Source: Pseudomonadota bacterium
GTDB lineage: Bacteria; Pseudomonadota; Gammaproteobacteria; Burkholderiales; Burkholderiaceae_C
Assembly (NCBI GenBank): GCA_023442945.1
Contig: JAEZWW010000080.1
Span: 1 to 8,496, forward strand
Length of the DNA: 8,496 nucleotides
Direction of reading: 5' to 3'
Below the pieces are notes generated by a model. That model was not told the origin of the DNA, ran no database searches, and saw only the letters and a list, made by a program, of their open reading frames with translations. The position numbers and the translations under genes were made by a program. Positions 1 to 5,528 of this stretch are shown here, piece by piece. How positions within the stretch are numbered: the stretch's first letter is position 1; the number at the start of each line of letters is the position of its first letter.

Positions 1-960
1 GCCACCCGCAAGCGCGTGGCCTACGCCGAGGGCGAAGAAGAGCGCGTGCTGCGCGCAGCCCAGATCGTGGTGGACGACGGCATTGCGCGCCCGACGCTGA
101 TCGGCCGCCCGGCCATCATCGCCCAGCGCATCGAGAAGTTCGGCCTGCGGCTGACGGAAGGCGTGGACTACGACGTGGTGAACGTCGAGCACGACGACCG
201 CTACAAGGGCTTCTGGCAGACCTATCACGAGCTGACCAAGCGGCGCGGCATCACGGTGCCGATCGCCAAGATCGAGATGCGCCGGCGCCTGTCGCTCATC
301 GGCGCCATGCTGCTGCGCTCGGGCGACGTTGATGGCCTGATCTGCGGCACTTGGGGCACCAACCAAATGCACCTGACCTACATCGACCAGGTGATCGGCA
401 AAAAGCCCGGCGCGCGCACTTACGCCGCCATGAACGGGCTGATGCTGCCGGGGCGGCAGGTGTTTCTGGTCGACACGCACATCAACGTCGACCCCAGCGC
501 CGAGCAACTCGCCGACATCACCATCATGGCGGCGCAGGAGATGATGCGCTTTGGTTTCAAGCCCAAGGCGGCGCTGCTGTCGCACTCGAACTTCGGCTCG
601 TCCAACCAGCCGAGCGCCGTCAAGATGCGCCAGGCGCTGGCGCTGGTGCAGGAACAGGCGCCGTGGCTGGAAGTCGATGGCGAGATGCACGGCGACGTCG
701 CGCTGGACGCCGGTCAACGGCGCGAGGTGATGCCCGACAGCCCGCTGGTCGGCGACGCCACCTTGCTGGTCATGCCCAACCTGGACGCCGCCAACATCTC
801 CTACAACCTGCTGAAGGTGGCGGCCGGCGGCAACATCGCCATCGGCCCGATCCTGCTGGGGGCGGACAAACCGGTGCACATTCTCACCGCCAGCACCACC
901 GTGCGGCGCATCGTGAACATGACGGCGCTGGCCGTGGCGGACGCCAACGCGCCGCGCTAG
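1..960 (+). CDS. maeB: NADP-dependent malic enzyme, C-terminal phosphotransacetylase-like domain (5' end outside window)
   Basis: Malic enzymes of this class oxidatively decarboxylate malate to pyruvate with NADP in the cytosol, linking the TCA cycle to pyruvate and NADPH supply. The visible 319 residues, read from base 1, correspond to the phosphate acetyl/butyryl transferase-like tail of MaeB (full proteins are about 760 residues), so the N-terminal malic and NAD-binding domains lie upstream. Supporting segments are KRVAYAEGEEERVLRAAQ at the left edge, then LIGRPAII, GTWGTNQMHLTY, SHSNFGSSN and the closing NIAIGPILLGADKPVHILT. A stand-alone Pta is less likely because the opening KRV-YAEGEEERVLRA block is typical of MaeB and the frame is open at base 1. 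In the MaeB family this domain is thought to bind acetyl-CoA as an allosteric effector rather than catalyse. The reading frame ends in TAG, followed by a hairpin zone. Confidence 0.93.
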   Translation, partial: ATRKRVAYAEGEEERVLRAAQIVVDDGIARPTLIGRPAIIAQRIEKFGLRLTEGVDYDVVNVEHDDRYKGFWQTYHELTKRRGITVPIAKIEMRRRLSLIGAMLLRSGDVDGLICGTWGTNQMHLTYIDQVIGKKPGARTYAAMNGLMLPGRQVFLVDTHINVDPSAEQLADITIMAAQEMMRFGFKPKAALLSHSNFGSSNQPSAVKMRQALALVQEQAPWLEVDGEMHGDVALDAGQRREVMPDSPLVGDATLLVMPNLDAANISYNLLKVAAGGNIAIGPILLGADKPVHILTASTTVRRIVNMTALAVADANAPR

Positions 961-978
961 GGCCCGACCAGACAAGTT

Positions 979-999
979 AGCGCCTACTCAGCAGGCGCT
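979..999 (+). promoter_or_regulatory. Hairpin downstream of maeB, competing with the terminator stem
   Basis: AGCGCCT (979-985) and AGGCGCT (993-999) form a perfect 7 bp inverted repeat with a 7-base loop. The same left arm is also perfectly complementary to AGGCGCT at 1032-1038, the right side of the next hairpin. The two folds are therefore mutually exclusive with each other or with the terminator. The complementarity is directly visible; any regulatory meaning is inference. The first stem lacks a T tract. Confidence 0.45.
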
Positions 1000-1007
1000 G
1001 AGACCTT

Positions 1008-1047
1008 GCGCCTGGTGCCTGAATTTTAGGCAGGCGCTTGCTTTTTT
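1008..1047 (+). terminator. Probable Rho-independent terminator of maeB
   Basis: GCGCC (1008-1012) pairs with GGCGC (1033-1037) and TGCCT (1016-1020) with AGGCA (1028-1032), giving a 10 bp stem with a 3-base bulge and a 7-base loop. It is followed by TTGC and a run of six T (1042-1047). Position just after the maeB stop and ahead of the RNase gene fits a transcription stop. The bulge and the interrupted T tract lower confidence. Confidence 0.6.
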
Positions 1048-1079
1048 GTGGCGCTTGCGTCACACTACCGCCTTGGAAT

Positions 1080-1107
1080 TTTCGGGTAAACCCGAGGGTT
1101 TCCGAAA
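1080..1107 (+). promoter_or_regulatory. Dyad overlapping the RNase ribosome binding site
   Basis: TTTCGG (1080-1085), GT, AAACCC (1088-1093), GA, GGGTTT (1096-1101) and CCGAAA (1102-1107) form a near-perfect palindrome: 12 bp arms with a 2-base bulge on the left. The right arm runs into GAAAGG (1104-1109), the best Shine-Dalgarno candidate for the RNase ATG at 1118 (8 nt spacing). In RNA the stem would hide most of that site. In DNA it could be an operator instead. The symmetry is seen; the role is inferred. No convincing -35/-10 pair was recognised in 1048-1117. Confidence 0.4.
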
Positions 1108-1117
1108 GGTGTATTTC

Positions 1118-1534
1118 ATGTTGCGAACAGCGGCATCGCATGCTGTCCGGTTGACTCGGGTTGTTCTGGCGGCTTCGGTGCTGGCAATCGCGCTCCCCAC
1201 GGCGAACGTGGCCGTGGCGCGAGAGTCGTTCTGGGGCGCTACCGAGACCACCATCGCGGTGACGGAATTGCCCCGACACGGACAGCAGACGTACTGGCTG
1301 ATCCTGCAAGGCGGCCCGTTTCCCCACGATAAGGACGGCTCGGTGTTCGGCAACCGCGAACGCCTGCTGCCGCGCGAGCGGCGCGGCTACTACCGCGAAT
1401 ACACCGTCGAAACCCCCGGGGCACGCAACCGCGGCGCCCGTCGCATCGTCTGCGGCGGCCCGCAACGCACCGCGCCCGATGCCTGCTGGTACACGAGCGA
1501 TCACTACTCGAGCTTCAGAAAGATCGTGCAATGA
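1118..1534 (+). CDS. Exported guanyl-type ribonuclease, barnase/RNase Sa family
   Basis: A 138-residue protein with a signal peptide (residues 1-34, basic start MLRTAASHAVRLTR, hydrophobic core VVLAASVLAIAL, cleavage after AVA) and a mature microbial RNase domain of about 104 residues. The family cleaves single-stranded RNA, preferring guanosine, through a 2',3'-cyclic intermediate. Catalytic residues are recognisable by comparison with RNase Sa: the base Glu94 in GYYREYTV, Arg105 and Arg109 in GARNRGARRIV, and the acid His129 in SDHYSSF. GGPFPHDKDGSVFGNRE (65-81) is the conserved substrate-loop block. Two cysteines (112, 123) may form a disulfide after export. The ATG at 1118 was chosen because it follows GAAAGG by 8 nt and opens directly into the signal peptide; longer in-frame extensions lack both. 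The stop overlaps the barstar start (ATGA at 1531-1534). It is likely a secreted toxin or nutritional RNase; the organism is protected by the next gene. Confidence 0.95.
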   Translation: MLRTAASHAVRLTRVVLAASVLAIALPTANVAVARESFWGATETTIAVTELPRHGQQTYWLILQGGPFPHDKDGSVFGNRERLLPRERRGYYREYTVETPGARNRGARRIVCGGPQRTAPDACWYTSDHYSSFRKIVQ

Positions 1535-2040
1535 AAGCCTTTGAACAGTTTCAGCCCGCCCCGGCCCAGTCGCCGGGCGAAGACCGGTTTTTGACTTCAG
1601 AGAAAGCAGCGGAGATGGATCAGCCACTTCGTCAACCCACCGAATCGCCCTTGAAGGGCGTTCGCACCAACATCGTGCAGTCGATCCGCGCCTTTCGCGT
1701 GCACGACCTGCAGGAAGCCGCTTCGGCGTTGGGCCAGCACTTCTTGTACGCCAACCTGGCCAGCGCCCAGACCAAGCAGGACGTGCTGGACATGATTGCC
1801 GCGCAGTTCACCTTTCCGGCGCACTTCGGCAAGAACTTCGACGCCCTGTACGACTGCATGACCGACCCGCTACACAAGTCGGGTCCGCAACCGGGCTTCA
1901 TCGTCGTGCTCGAGCAGATCCCCGCCACGGCCAAGTTCGACAAGGAAGCGCGCGAGCAGCTGTTCGACATCTTCCGCGACGCGGCCGATTACTGGAACGA
2001 CCGGAAGATACCGTTCCGGTGCTTCTATTCTTTTCGGTAG
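1531..2040 (+). CDS. Barstar-family RNase inhibitor with N-terminal extension
   Basis: Barstar proteins are cytoplasmic, tightly binding inhibitors that plug the active site of barnase-type RNases and protect the producer. The C-terminal ~115 residues match the fold: FRVHDLQEAASAL, then HFGKNFDALYDCMTDP (99-113), and a closing YWNDRKIPFRCFYSF. Asp104 and Asp108 in NFDALYDC align with barstar Asp35 and Asp39, the acidic residues that contact the RNase catalytic centre. The ATG at 1531 overlaps the RNase stop by 4 bp, which favours translational coupling and is taken as the start. It gives 169 residues, well above the ~90 of classical barstar, with about 50 extra polar, proline-rich N-terminal residues. 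A second ATG at 1615, preceded by GCGGAG, would give 141 residues. Pairing with the upstream exported RNase leaves little doubt about identity; the start is less certain. Confidence 0.93.
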   Translation: MKAFEQFQPAPAQSPGEDRFLTSEKAAEMDQPLRQPTESPLKGVRTNIVQSIRAFRVHDLQEAASALGQHFLYANLASAQTKQDVLDMIAAQFTFPAHFGKNFDALYDCMTDPLHKSGPQPGFIVVLEQIPATAKFDKEAREQLFDIFRDAADYWNDRKIPFRCFYSFR

Positions 2041-2073
2041 CCCGTTCTGCACCAGCCGGCCAAGCAGAACGGG
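2041..2073 (+). repeat. 10 bp perfect inverted repeat immediately after barstar stop
   Basis: CCCGTTCTGC (2041-2050) and GCAGAACGGG (2064-2073) are exact reverse complements separated by 13 bases. The left arm starts at the first base after the barstar TAG. There is no T tract after it, so it is not a standard intrinsic terminator. It could be a 3' mRNA stabilising hairpin, a Rho-dependent pause, or a protein-binding dyad. Confidence 0.6.
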
Positions 2074-2096
2074 CGAATGAGGCCCAGGGCGACAAC

Positions 2097-2225
2097 ATGC
2101 CCTCCGACACTGAAATCGCCGACAACGGCGAGAAGATGCCGACCGACAAGCTGGTCGACATCTCCCCGCTGGCGCTGCGCATGAGCAGCCCGTTCAACGC
2201 GGGCTACTGGCTGAGCGCAGCCTAA
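2097..2225 (+). CDS. Possible 42-residue small protein downstream of barstar, unknown function
   Basis: An ATG at 2097 with AGGG (2086-2089) 7 nt upstream opens a 42-codon frame ending in TAA. The product starts acidic and polar (MPSDTEIADNGEKMPTDKLV) and ends with a more hydrophobic SPFNAGYWLSAA; there is no signal peptide or clear membrane segment. I do not recognise the family. Support for it being real is its position between the barstar gene and a strong terminator at 2260, which places it on the same transcript, and the plausible Shine-Dalgarno sequence. An in-frame GTG at 2019 inside barstar would lengthen it to 68 residues but has no better signal. At this length and GC content, a chance open frame is quite possible. 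Confidence 0.33.
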   Translation: MPSDTEIADNGEKMPTDKLVDISPLALRMSSPFNAGYWLSAA

Positions 2226-2259
2226 CGCGCGCGTCGGCTACATCCGCCGTCGCATCAAG

Positions 2260-2286
2260 AAAGCCCGCTGCATGCGGGCTTTTTTT
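2260..2286 (+). terminator. Strong Rho-independent terminator, probably bidirectional
   Basis: AAAGCCCGC (2260-2268) and GCGGGCTTT (2274-2282) form a perfect 9 bp stem with loop TGCAT, running into a T tract to 2286. It closes the RNase-barstar transcript. On the minus strand the same stem is followed by TTTCTT, so it probably also terminates the convergent gene ending at 2314. Confidence 0.9.
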
Positions 2287-2313
2287 GCGCGTGGCGGCAA
2301 TGAAGCAACGCCG

Positions 2314-2733
2314 CTACTGATCCCCCGCCGCCGGCATGCGCGCGGGTGCGGCGGCGCTCGGCTCAGTGCCCAGCCCGGGCTCCACCTTGGGCTTGGGCGG
2401 TGGGGGCGGCCGACGCGGCAATTCAGACGACGGCACGCCGAGCGCCTGCCGTTCGCAGGCGCGCTGGGCCTGCGCGCGGGCGCTGGCGCCGTTCACGCTG
2501 CCGGCCTCGCGCTTGCAGTTGCGCTCGACCATGCGTTCGCCCTCCAGCCGGCGCGCCAGGCAGGTGCGCAGCTTGGCGCTGCGATCACGCTCGCGTTCGG
2601 CGCCGCCCACCTCGCGCTGGCACAGCACCATGCGCGTGGGCAGCAGCTCGTCGGGGTAGACCAAGGTCGGCGACGTGCCCTGCGCGCCCGCGCCCGTGGC
2701 CCATAAAAGAGCCCAGGCCGACCATCGTTTCAT
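2314..2733 (-). CDS. Small exported four-cysteine, proline-rich-tail protein, unknown function
   Basis: A 139-residue protein of unrecognised family. Residues 1-17 look like a signal peptide (MKRWSAWALLWATGAGA, cleavage before QG). The central part (about 36-100) is rich in Arg, Glu, Ala and Gln and predicted helical. It carries four cysteines at 38, 58, 73 and 93, giving the symmetric spacing C-x19-C-x14-C-x19-C; this suggests two helices or helical hairpins tied by disulfides in the periplasm. Residues 104-139 are a low-complexity Pro/Ala tail (RRPPPPPKPKVEPG). The ATG at 2733 was chosen because it begins the signal peptide directly; ATG at 2751 adds six residues and is an alternative, and neither has a strong Shine-Dalgarno site. 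High-GC shadow ORFs run in other frames here, but only this one gives a coherent secretory start and cysteine pattern. It is convergent with the RNase unit and divergent from glcD. Confidence 0.62.
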   Translation of the reverse strand: MKRWSAWALLWATGAGAQGTSPTLVYPDELLPTRMVLCQREVGGAERERDRSAKLRTCLARRLEGERMVERNCKREAGSVNGASARAQAQRACERQALGVPSSELPRRPPPPPKPKVEPGLGTEPSAAAPARMPAAGDQ

Positions 2734-2874
2734 CGCGCTTGAATGCTGCATCTCGTTTTTCTGTGTGGAAAGCCGGCTCGCTCGCGGCGCCGGCGCCCCC
2801 GACACCGGCAGCCGAATTGTCGCCGCGCCCCCCGACGCCCCCGTGACGGCGCGCCACGGCGCGCGCCGATGCCC

Positions 2875-2880
2875 TATAGT
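2875..2880 (+). promoter_or_regulatory. Weak candidate -10 box ahead of glcD
   Basis: TATAGT at 2875-2880 stands out in a very GC-rich 174 bp divergent gap (2734-2907) and would place a transcript start about 20 nt before the glcD ATG. No matching -35 hexamer is visible 16-18 bp upstream (around 2852-2857), so this is only a suggestion. Nothing else clear was seen in the gap. Confidence 0.2.
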
Positions 2881-2907
2881 GGGCCGATCGCCATCCGAAG
2901 CCCCGCC

Positions 2908-4410
2908 ATGGACGCCGCCACCGCCGAATCGACCCCTTTGACACTACAAAAAACAGAGCTGCAAGCGCAGGTGGTAGCTGCGCTGCAGCGTGTTTTGCCG
3001 CCTGAATCGCTGCTGTGGACGCCTGAGCAGACCACGCCCTACGAATGCGACGGCCTGACCGCCTACCGCCAGCGCCCGCTGGCCGTGGCCTTGCCCGCCA
3101 GTTACGAACAGATTCAACAAGTGTTGCGAAGCTGTCACGCGCTGGGCGTGCCGGTGGTGGCGCGCGGCGCCGGCACCGGCCTCTCGGGCGGCGCCATGCC
3201 GCACGAGCGTGGGGTAACGCTGTCGCTGGCCAAATTCAATCGCATCCTGAAAGTCGACCCGCTGGCGCGCACGGCGCTGGTGCAATGCGGCGTGCGCAAC
3301 CTGGCCATCAGCGAGGCGGTGGCCGCGCACGGCCTGTACTACGCGCCCGACCCGTCGAGCCAGATCGCCTGCACCATCGGTGGCAACGTGGCCGAAAACT
3401 CCGGCGGCGTGCACTGCCTGAAATACGGTCTGACGCTGCACAACGTGCTGAAAGTGAAGGGCTTCACGGTGGAAGGCGAGCCCATCGAGTTCGGTGGCGA
3501 CGCGCTCGACGCGCCCGGCTACGACCTGCTGGCGCTGGCCGTCGGCAGCGAGGGCATGCTGGCAGTGACGACCGAAGTCACCGTCAAGCTTTTACCGAAG
3601 CCGCGCCTGGCGCGCTGCATCATGGCCAGCTTTGCCGACGTGCGCCACGCGGGCGATGCGGTGGCGGCGGTGATTGCCGCCGGCATCATCCCCGCCGGGC
3701 TGGAGATGATGGACAAGCCGATGACTGCCGCCGTCGAGGACTTCGTGCACGCCGGCTACGACCTGGACGCCGCCGCCATCCTGCTGTGCGAAAGCGACGG
3801 CACGCCGGAAGAGGTGGAAGAAGAAATTGGCCGCATGGCGCAGGTGCTGACAGCGGCAGGCGCTACCAAAATTGCAGTGAGCGAATCGGAGGCCGAACGC
3901 CTGAAGTTCTGGAGCGGGCGCAAGAATGCCTTTCCCGCCTCAGGCCGCATCAGCCCCGATTACATGTGCATGGATTCGACCATCCCGCGCAAGCGGCTGG
4001 CCGACATCCTGCTATCGATTCAGGAGATGGAGCGCAAGTACGGCCTGCGCTGCTGCAACGTGTTCCATGCCGGCGACGGCAACCTGCACCCGCTGATCCT
4101 GTTCGACGCCAACGACCCGGACGAACTGCACCGCGCCGAGCTGTTCGGCGCCGACATCCTGGAAACCAGCGTGGCGATGGGGGGCACCATCACCGGCGAG
4201 CACGGCGTGGGGGTCGAAAAGCTCAACAGCATGTGCGTTCAGTTTTCTGGCGAGGAGAACGAGCAGATGTTCGGCGTCAAGCGTGCGTTCGATCCGCAGG
4301 CGCTGCTCAACCCCGGCAAGGTGATTCCCACGCTCAACCGCTGCGCCGAGTACGGCAAGTTGCTGGTGCGCAGCGGGCGGCTGCCTTTCCCTGAACTGGA
4401 ACGGTTTTAA
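2908..4410 (+). CDS. glcD: GlcD-type FAD-linked 2-hydroxyacid dehydrogenase (glycolate oxidase subunit D)
   Basis: GlcD is the FAD-binding catalytic subunit of glycolate dehydrogenase, oxidising glycolate to glyoxylate and passing electrons to the membrane chain; close relatives use D-lactate. The 500-residue length is the family norm. The FAD-binding (PCMH) domain shows VARGAGTGLSGGAMP (84-98), IGGNVAENSGGVHCLKYG (157-174) and GSEGMLAVTTEVTVKL (213-228). The FAD-oxidase C-terminal domain shows NVFHAGDGNLHP (384-395) and GEHGVGVEK (430-438), with His387, His394, Glu431 and His432 as likely cofactor or metal-site residues, then DPQALLNPGKV. The ATG at 2908 gives the standard GlcD start; further upstream the frame encodes an arginine-rich stretch without family character. 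It is first in a compact run with lrgA (9 bp gap) and lrgB. The usual partners glcE and glcF are absent here, so the electron route is not shown. D-lactate dehydrogenase is the main alternative. Confidence 0.92.
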   Translation: MDAATAESTPLTLQKTELQAQVVAALQRVLPPESLLWTPEQTTPYECDGLTAYRQRPLAVALPASYEQIQQVLRSCHALGVPVVARGAGTGLSGGAMPHERGVTLSLAKFNRILKVDPLARTALVQCGVRNLAISEAVAAHGLYYAPDPSSQIACTIGGNVAENSGGVHCLKYGLTLHNVLKVKGFTVEGEPIEFGGDALDAPGYDLLALAVGSEGMLAVTTEVTVKLLPKPRLARCIMASFADVRHAGDAVAAVIAAGIIPAGLEMMDKPMTAAVEDFVHAGYDLDAAAILLCESDGTPEEVEEEIGRMAQVLTAAGATKIAVSESEAERLKFWSGRKNAFPASGRISPDYMCMDSTIPRKRLADILLSIQEMERKYGLRCCNVFHAGDGNLHPLILFDANDPDELHRAELFGADILETSVAMGGTITGEHGVGVEKLNSMCVQFSGEENEQMFGVKRAFDPQALLNPGKVIPTLNRCAEYGKLLVRSGRLPFPELERF

Positions 4411-4419
4411 TCGCACGCC

Positions 4420-4788
4420 ATGCAATCGCTGCGCGGGCTGGCCTGGCTGTTAGTGCTGCAACTGGTTGGCGAAGTGCTGGCCCGCGCCTTCAGCCTGCCG
4501 CTGCCCGGCCCCGTGATCGGCATGCTGCTGCTGATGCCGGCGCTGGGTTGGCATGTGGTGCGCGAGCCGGTGACCGAGGTGGCGCGCTTTCTGCTGGCGC
4601 ACCTGTCGTTGCTGTTCGTGCCGGTGGGCGTGGGCGTCATCACGCACCTGGATGTGCTGCGGCAACACGGCGTGGGGCTGCTGGCGGTGATCGCCGTCTC
4701 CACTTGGATCGGGCTGGCCGTGAGTGCGCTCACTCTGCGCGCGCTGATGCGCTCACGCCCGCACGAGGCGGAGGCGCCCGATGCCTGA
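4420..4788 (+). CDS. lrgA: LrgA/CidA-family inner-membrane protein
   Basis: A 122-residue protein with four predicted membrane helices (about 6-24, 27-44, 58-77, 86-107). It carries the family signatures LPLPGPVIGMLLLMPALGW (26-44) and LSLLFVPVGVGVITHLD (62-78), followed by a short charged tail (RSRPHEAEAPDA). LrgA/CidA proteins were described as holin-like regulators of murein hydrolase activity. With LrgB, however, they also correspond to the two halves of plant plastid PLGG1, a glycolate/glycerate carrier, and bacterial LrgAB-type pairs have been linked to pyruvate uptake. Placement 9 bp after glcD and overlapping lrgB by 8 bp supports a transporter subunit for the GlcD substrate or product. 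Identity is secure from the motifs; the transported substrate is inferred from context. Confidence 0.9.
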   Translation: MQSLRGLAWLLVLQLVGEVLARAFSLPLPGPVIGMLLLMPALGWHVVREPVTEVARFLLAHLSLLFVPVGVGVITHLDVLRQHGVGLLAVIAVSTWIGLAVSALTLRALMRSRPHEAEAPDA

Positions 4789-5506
4789 TTTCGTGCAGCT
4801 GTGGGTTTATCTGTCGTCGGCGCCGCTGTTCGGGCTGACAGCCACGCTGGTCGTCTACTTGCTGGCGCAGCGCTTTTACGCCGCCATGGACCAGGCGCCG
4901 TGGGCCAACCCGGTGCTGTGGTCGGTGCTGACGCTGGGCGCGGGGCTGTTGGCCACCGGCGTGCCGTACCCGAGCTACTTCGCCGGCGCGCAGTTCATCC
5001 ACTTTTTGCTCGGGCCGGCGGTGGTGGCGCTGGGCTTTCCGCTGTGGGAGCGGCGCGCGCAACTGCGGCGGGATTTGGGGCTTTTCGTGGCCGCAGCACT
5101 TGCTGGTGGCGCGGCAGCAGCTATCAGTGCTGTAGCACTCGGCTGGGCGTTCGGCCTGCCCGACGACGTGCTGCGCTCGCTGGCGCCGAAGTCGGTGACG
5201 GCGCCGGTCGCCATGGGCGTGGCCGACAAGATCGGCGGCGTGCCGGCGCTGGCGGCGGTGTTCGCGGTGCTCACGGGCCTGATCGGCGCGCTGTCAGGCA
5301 AGGCCCTGTTTGCGCTGCTGGGCGTGGGCACCGACCGCGTCGGCTGGATGGCGCGCGGCTTCGCCATGGGCACGGCCGCGCACGGCATTGGCGCCGCGCG
5401 TTCGCTGCAAGTCAACGCCGACGCTGGCGCCTACGCCGGGCTGGCCTTGGGCCTGCAGGTGCTGCTGGCGTCGGTGCTGATGCCGCTGGTGGCGCGCTGG
5501 TTTTGA
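4781..5506 (+). CDS. lrgB: LrgB-family membrane protein, partner of LrgA
   Basis: A 241-residue, highly hydrophobic protein of normal family length with several predicted helices spanning most of the sequence. LrgB hallmarks are present: YFAGAQFIHFLLGPAVVALG (66-85), SLAPKSVTAPVAMGVADKIGG (133-153) and GFAMGTAAHGIGAARSLQ (193-210). In PLGG1 of plants the LrgB-like half forms the C-terminal transport domain for glycolate/glycerate. The start overlaps lrgA (ATG at 4781, lrgA stop at 4786-4788), indicating translational coupling. It is the last gene of the glcD-lrgA-lrgB run and ends 22 bp from the convergent cutA; no intrinsic terminator is visible in that gap. Codons around residues 106-122 are unusually A/T-ending compared with the rest of the gene. 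Confidence 0.92.
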   Translation: MPDFVQLWVYLSSAPLFGLTATLVVYLLAQRFYAAMDQAPWANPVLWSVLTLGAGLLATGVPYPSYFAGAQFIHFLLGPAVVALGFPLWERRAQLRRDLGLFVAAALAGGAAAAISAVALGWAFGLPDDVLRSLAPKSVTAPVAMGVADKIGGVPALAAVFAVLTGLIGALSGKALFALLGVGTDRVGWMARGFAMGTAAHGIGAARSLQVNADAGAYAGLALGLQVLLASVLMPLVARWF

Positions 5507-5528
5507 GGCCTTTTGCCCAACGCCAGAT

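Noticed and set aside
977..1627. 216-residue minus-strand ORF opposite the RNase and barstar genes
   Set aside because: It is antisense to two well-supported genes with family motifs; its translation is Arg/Ala/Ser-rich without domains, as expected from high-GC complementary frames.
2272..2944. Several overlapping ORFs on both strands around the four-cysteine protein
   Set aside because: They lack signal peptides, motifs or ribosome binding sites and are Arg/Ala/Pro-rich; the minus-strand frame at 2314-2733 explains the region best.
2941..2995. A/T-richer start of glcD (CTACAAAAAACAGAGCTGC) as another copy of the short repeat
   Set aside because: The resemblance is only to a recalled family tail; the inverted stem is missing and GlcD N termini vary, so a repeat cannot be supported.
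3045..4394. 449-residue + strand ORF within glcD
   Set aside because: It is an alternative-frame reading of glcD with extreme Arg/Gly/Ala bias; glcD itself shows every family motif.
4420..5506. lrgAB plus the nearby RNase-barstar as a combined lysis-toxin release system
   Set aside because: The two sets are separated by a strong terminator and a divergent gene, and lrgAB is coupled to glcD, so a metabolic reading fits better.
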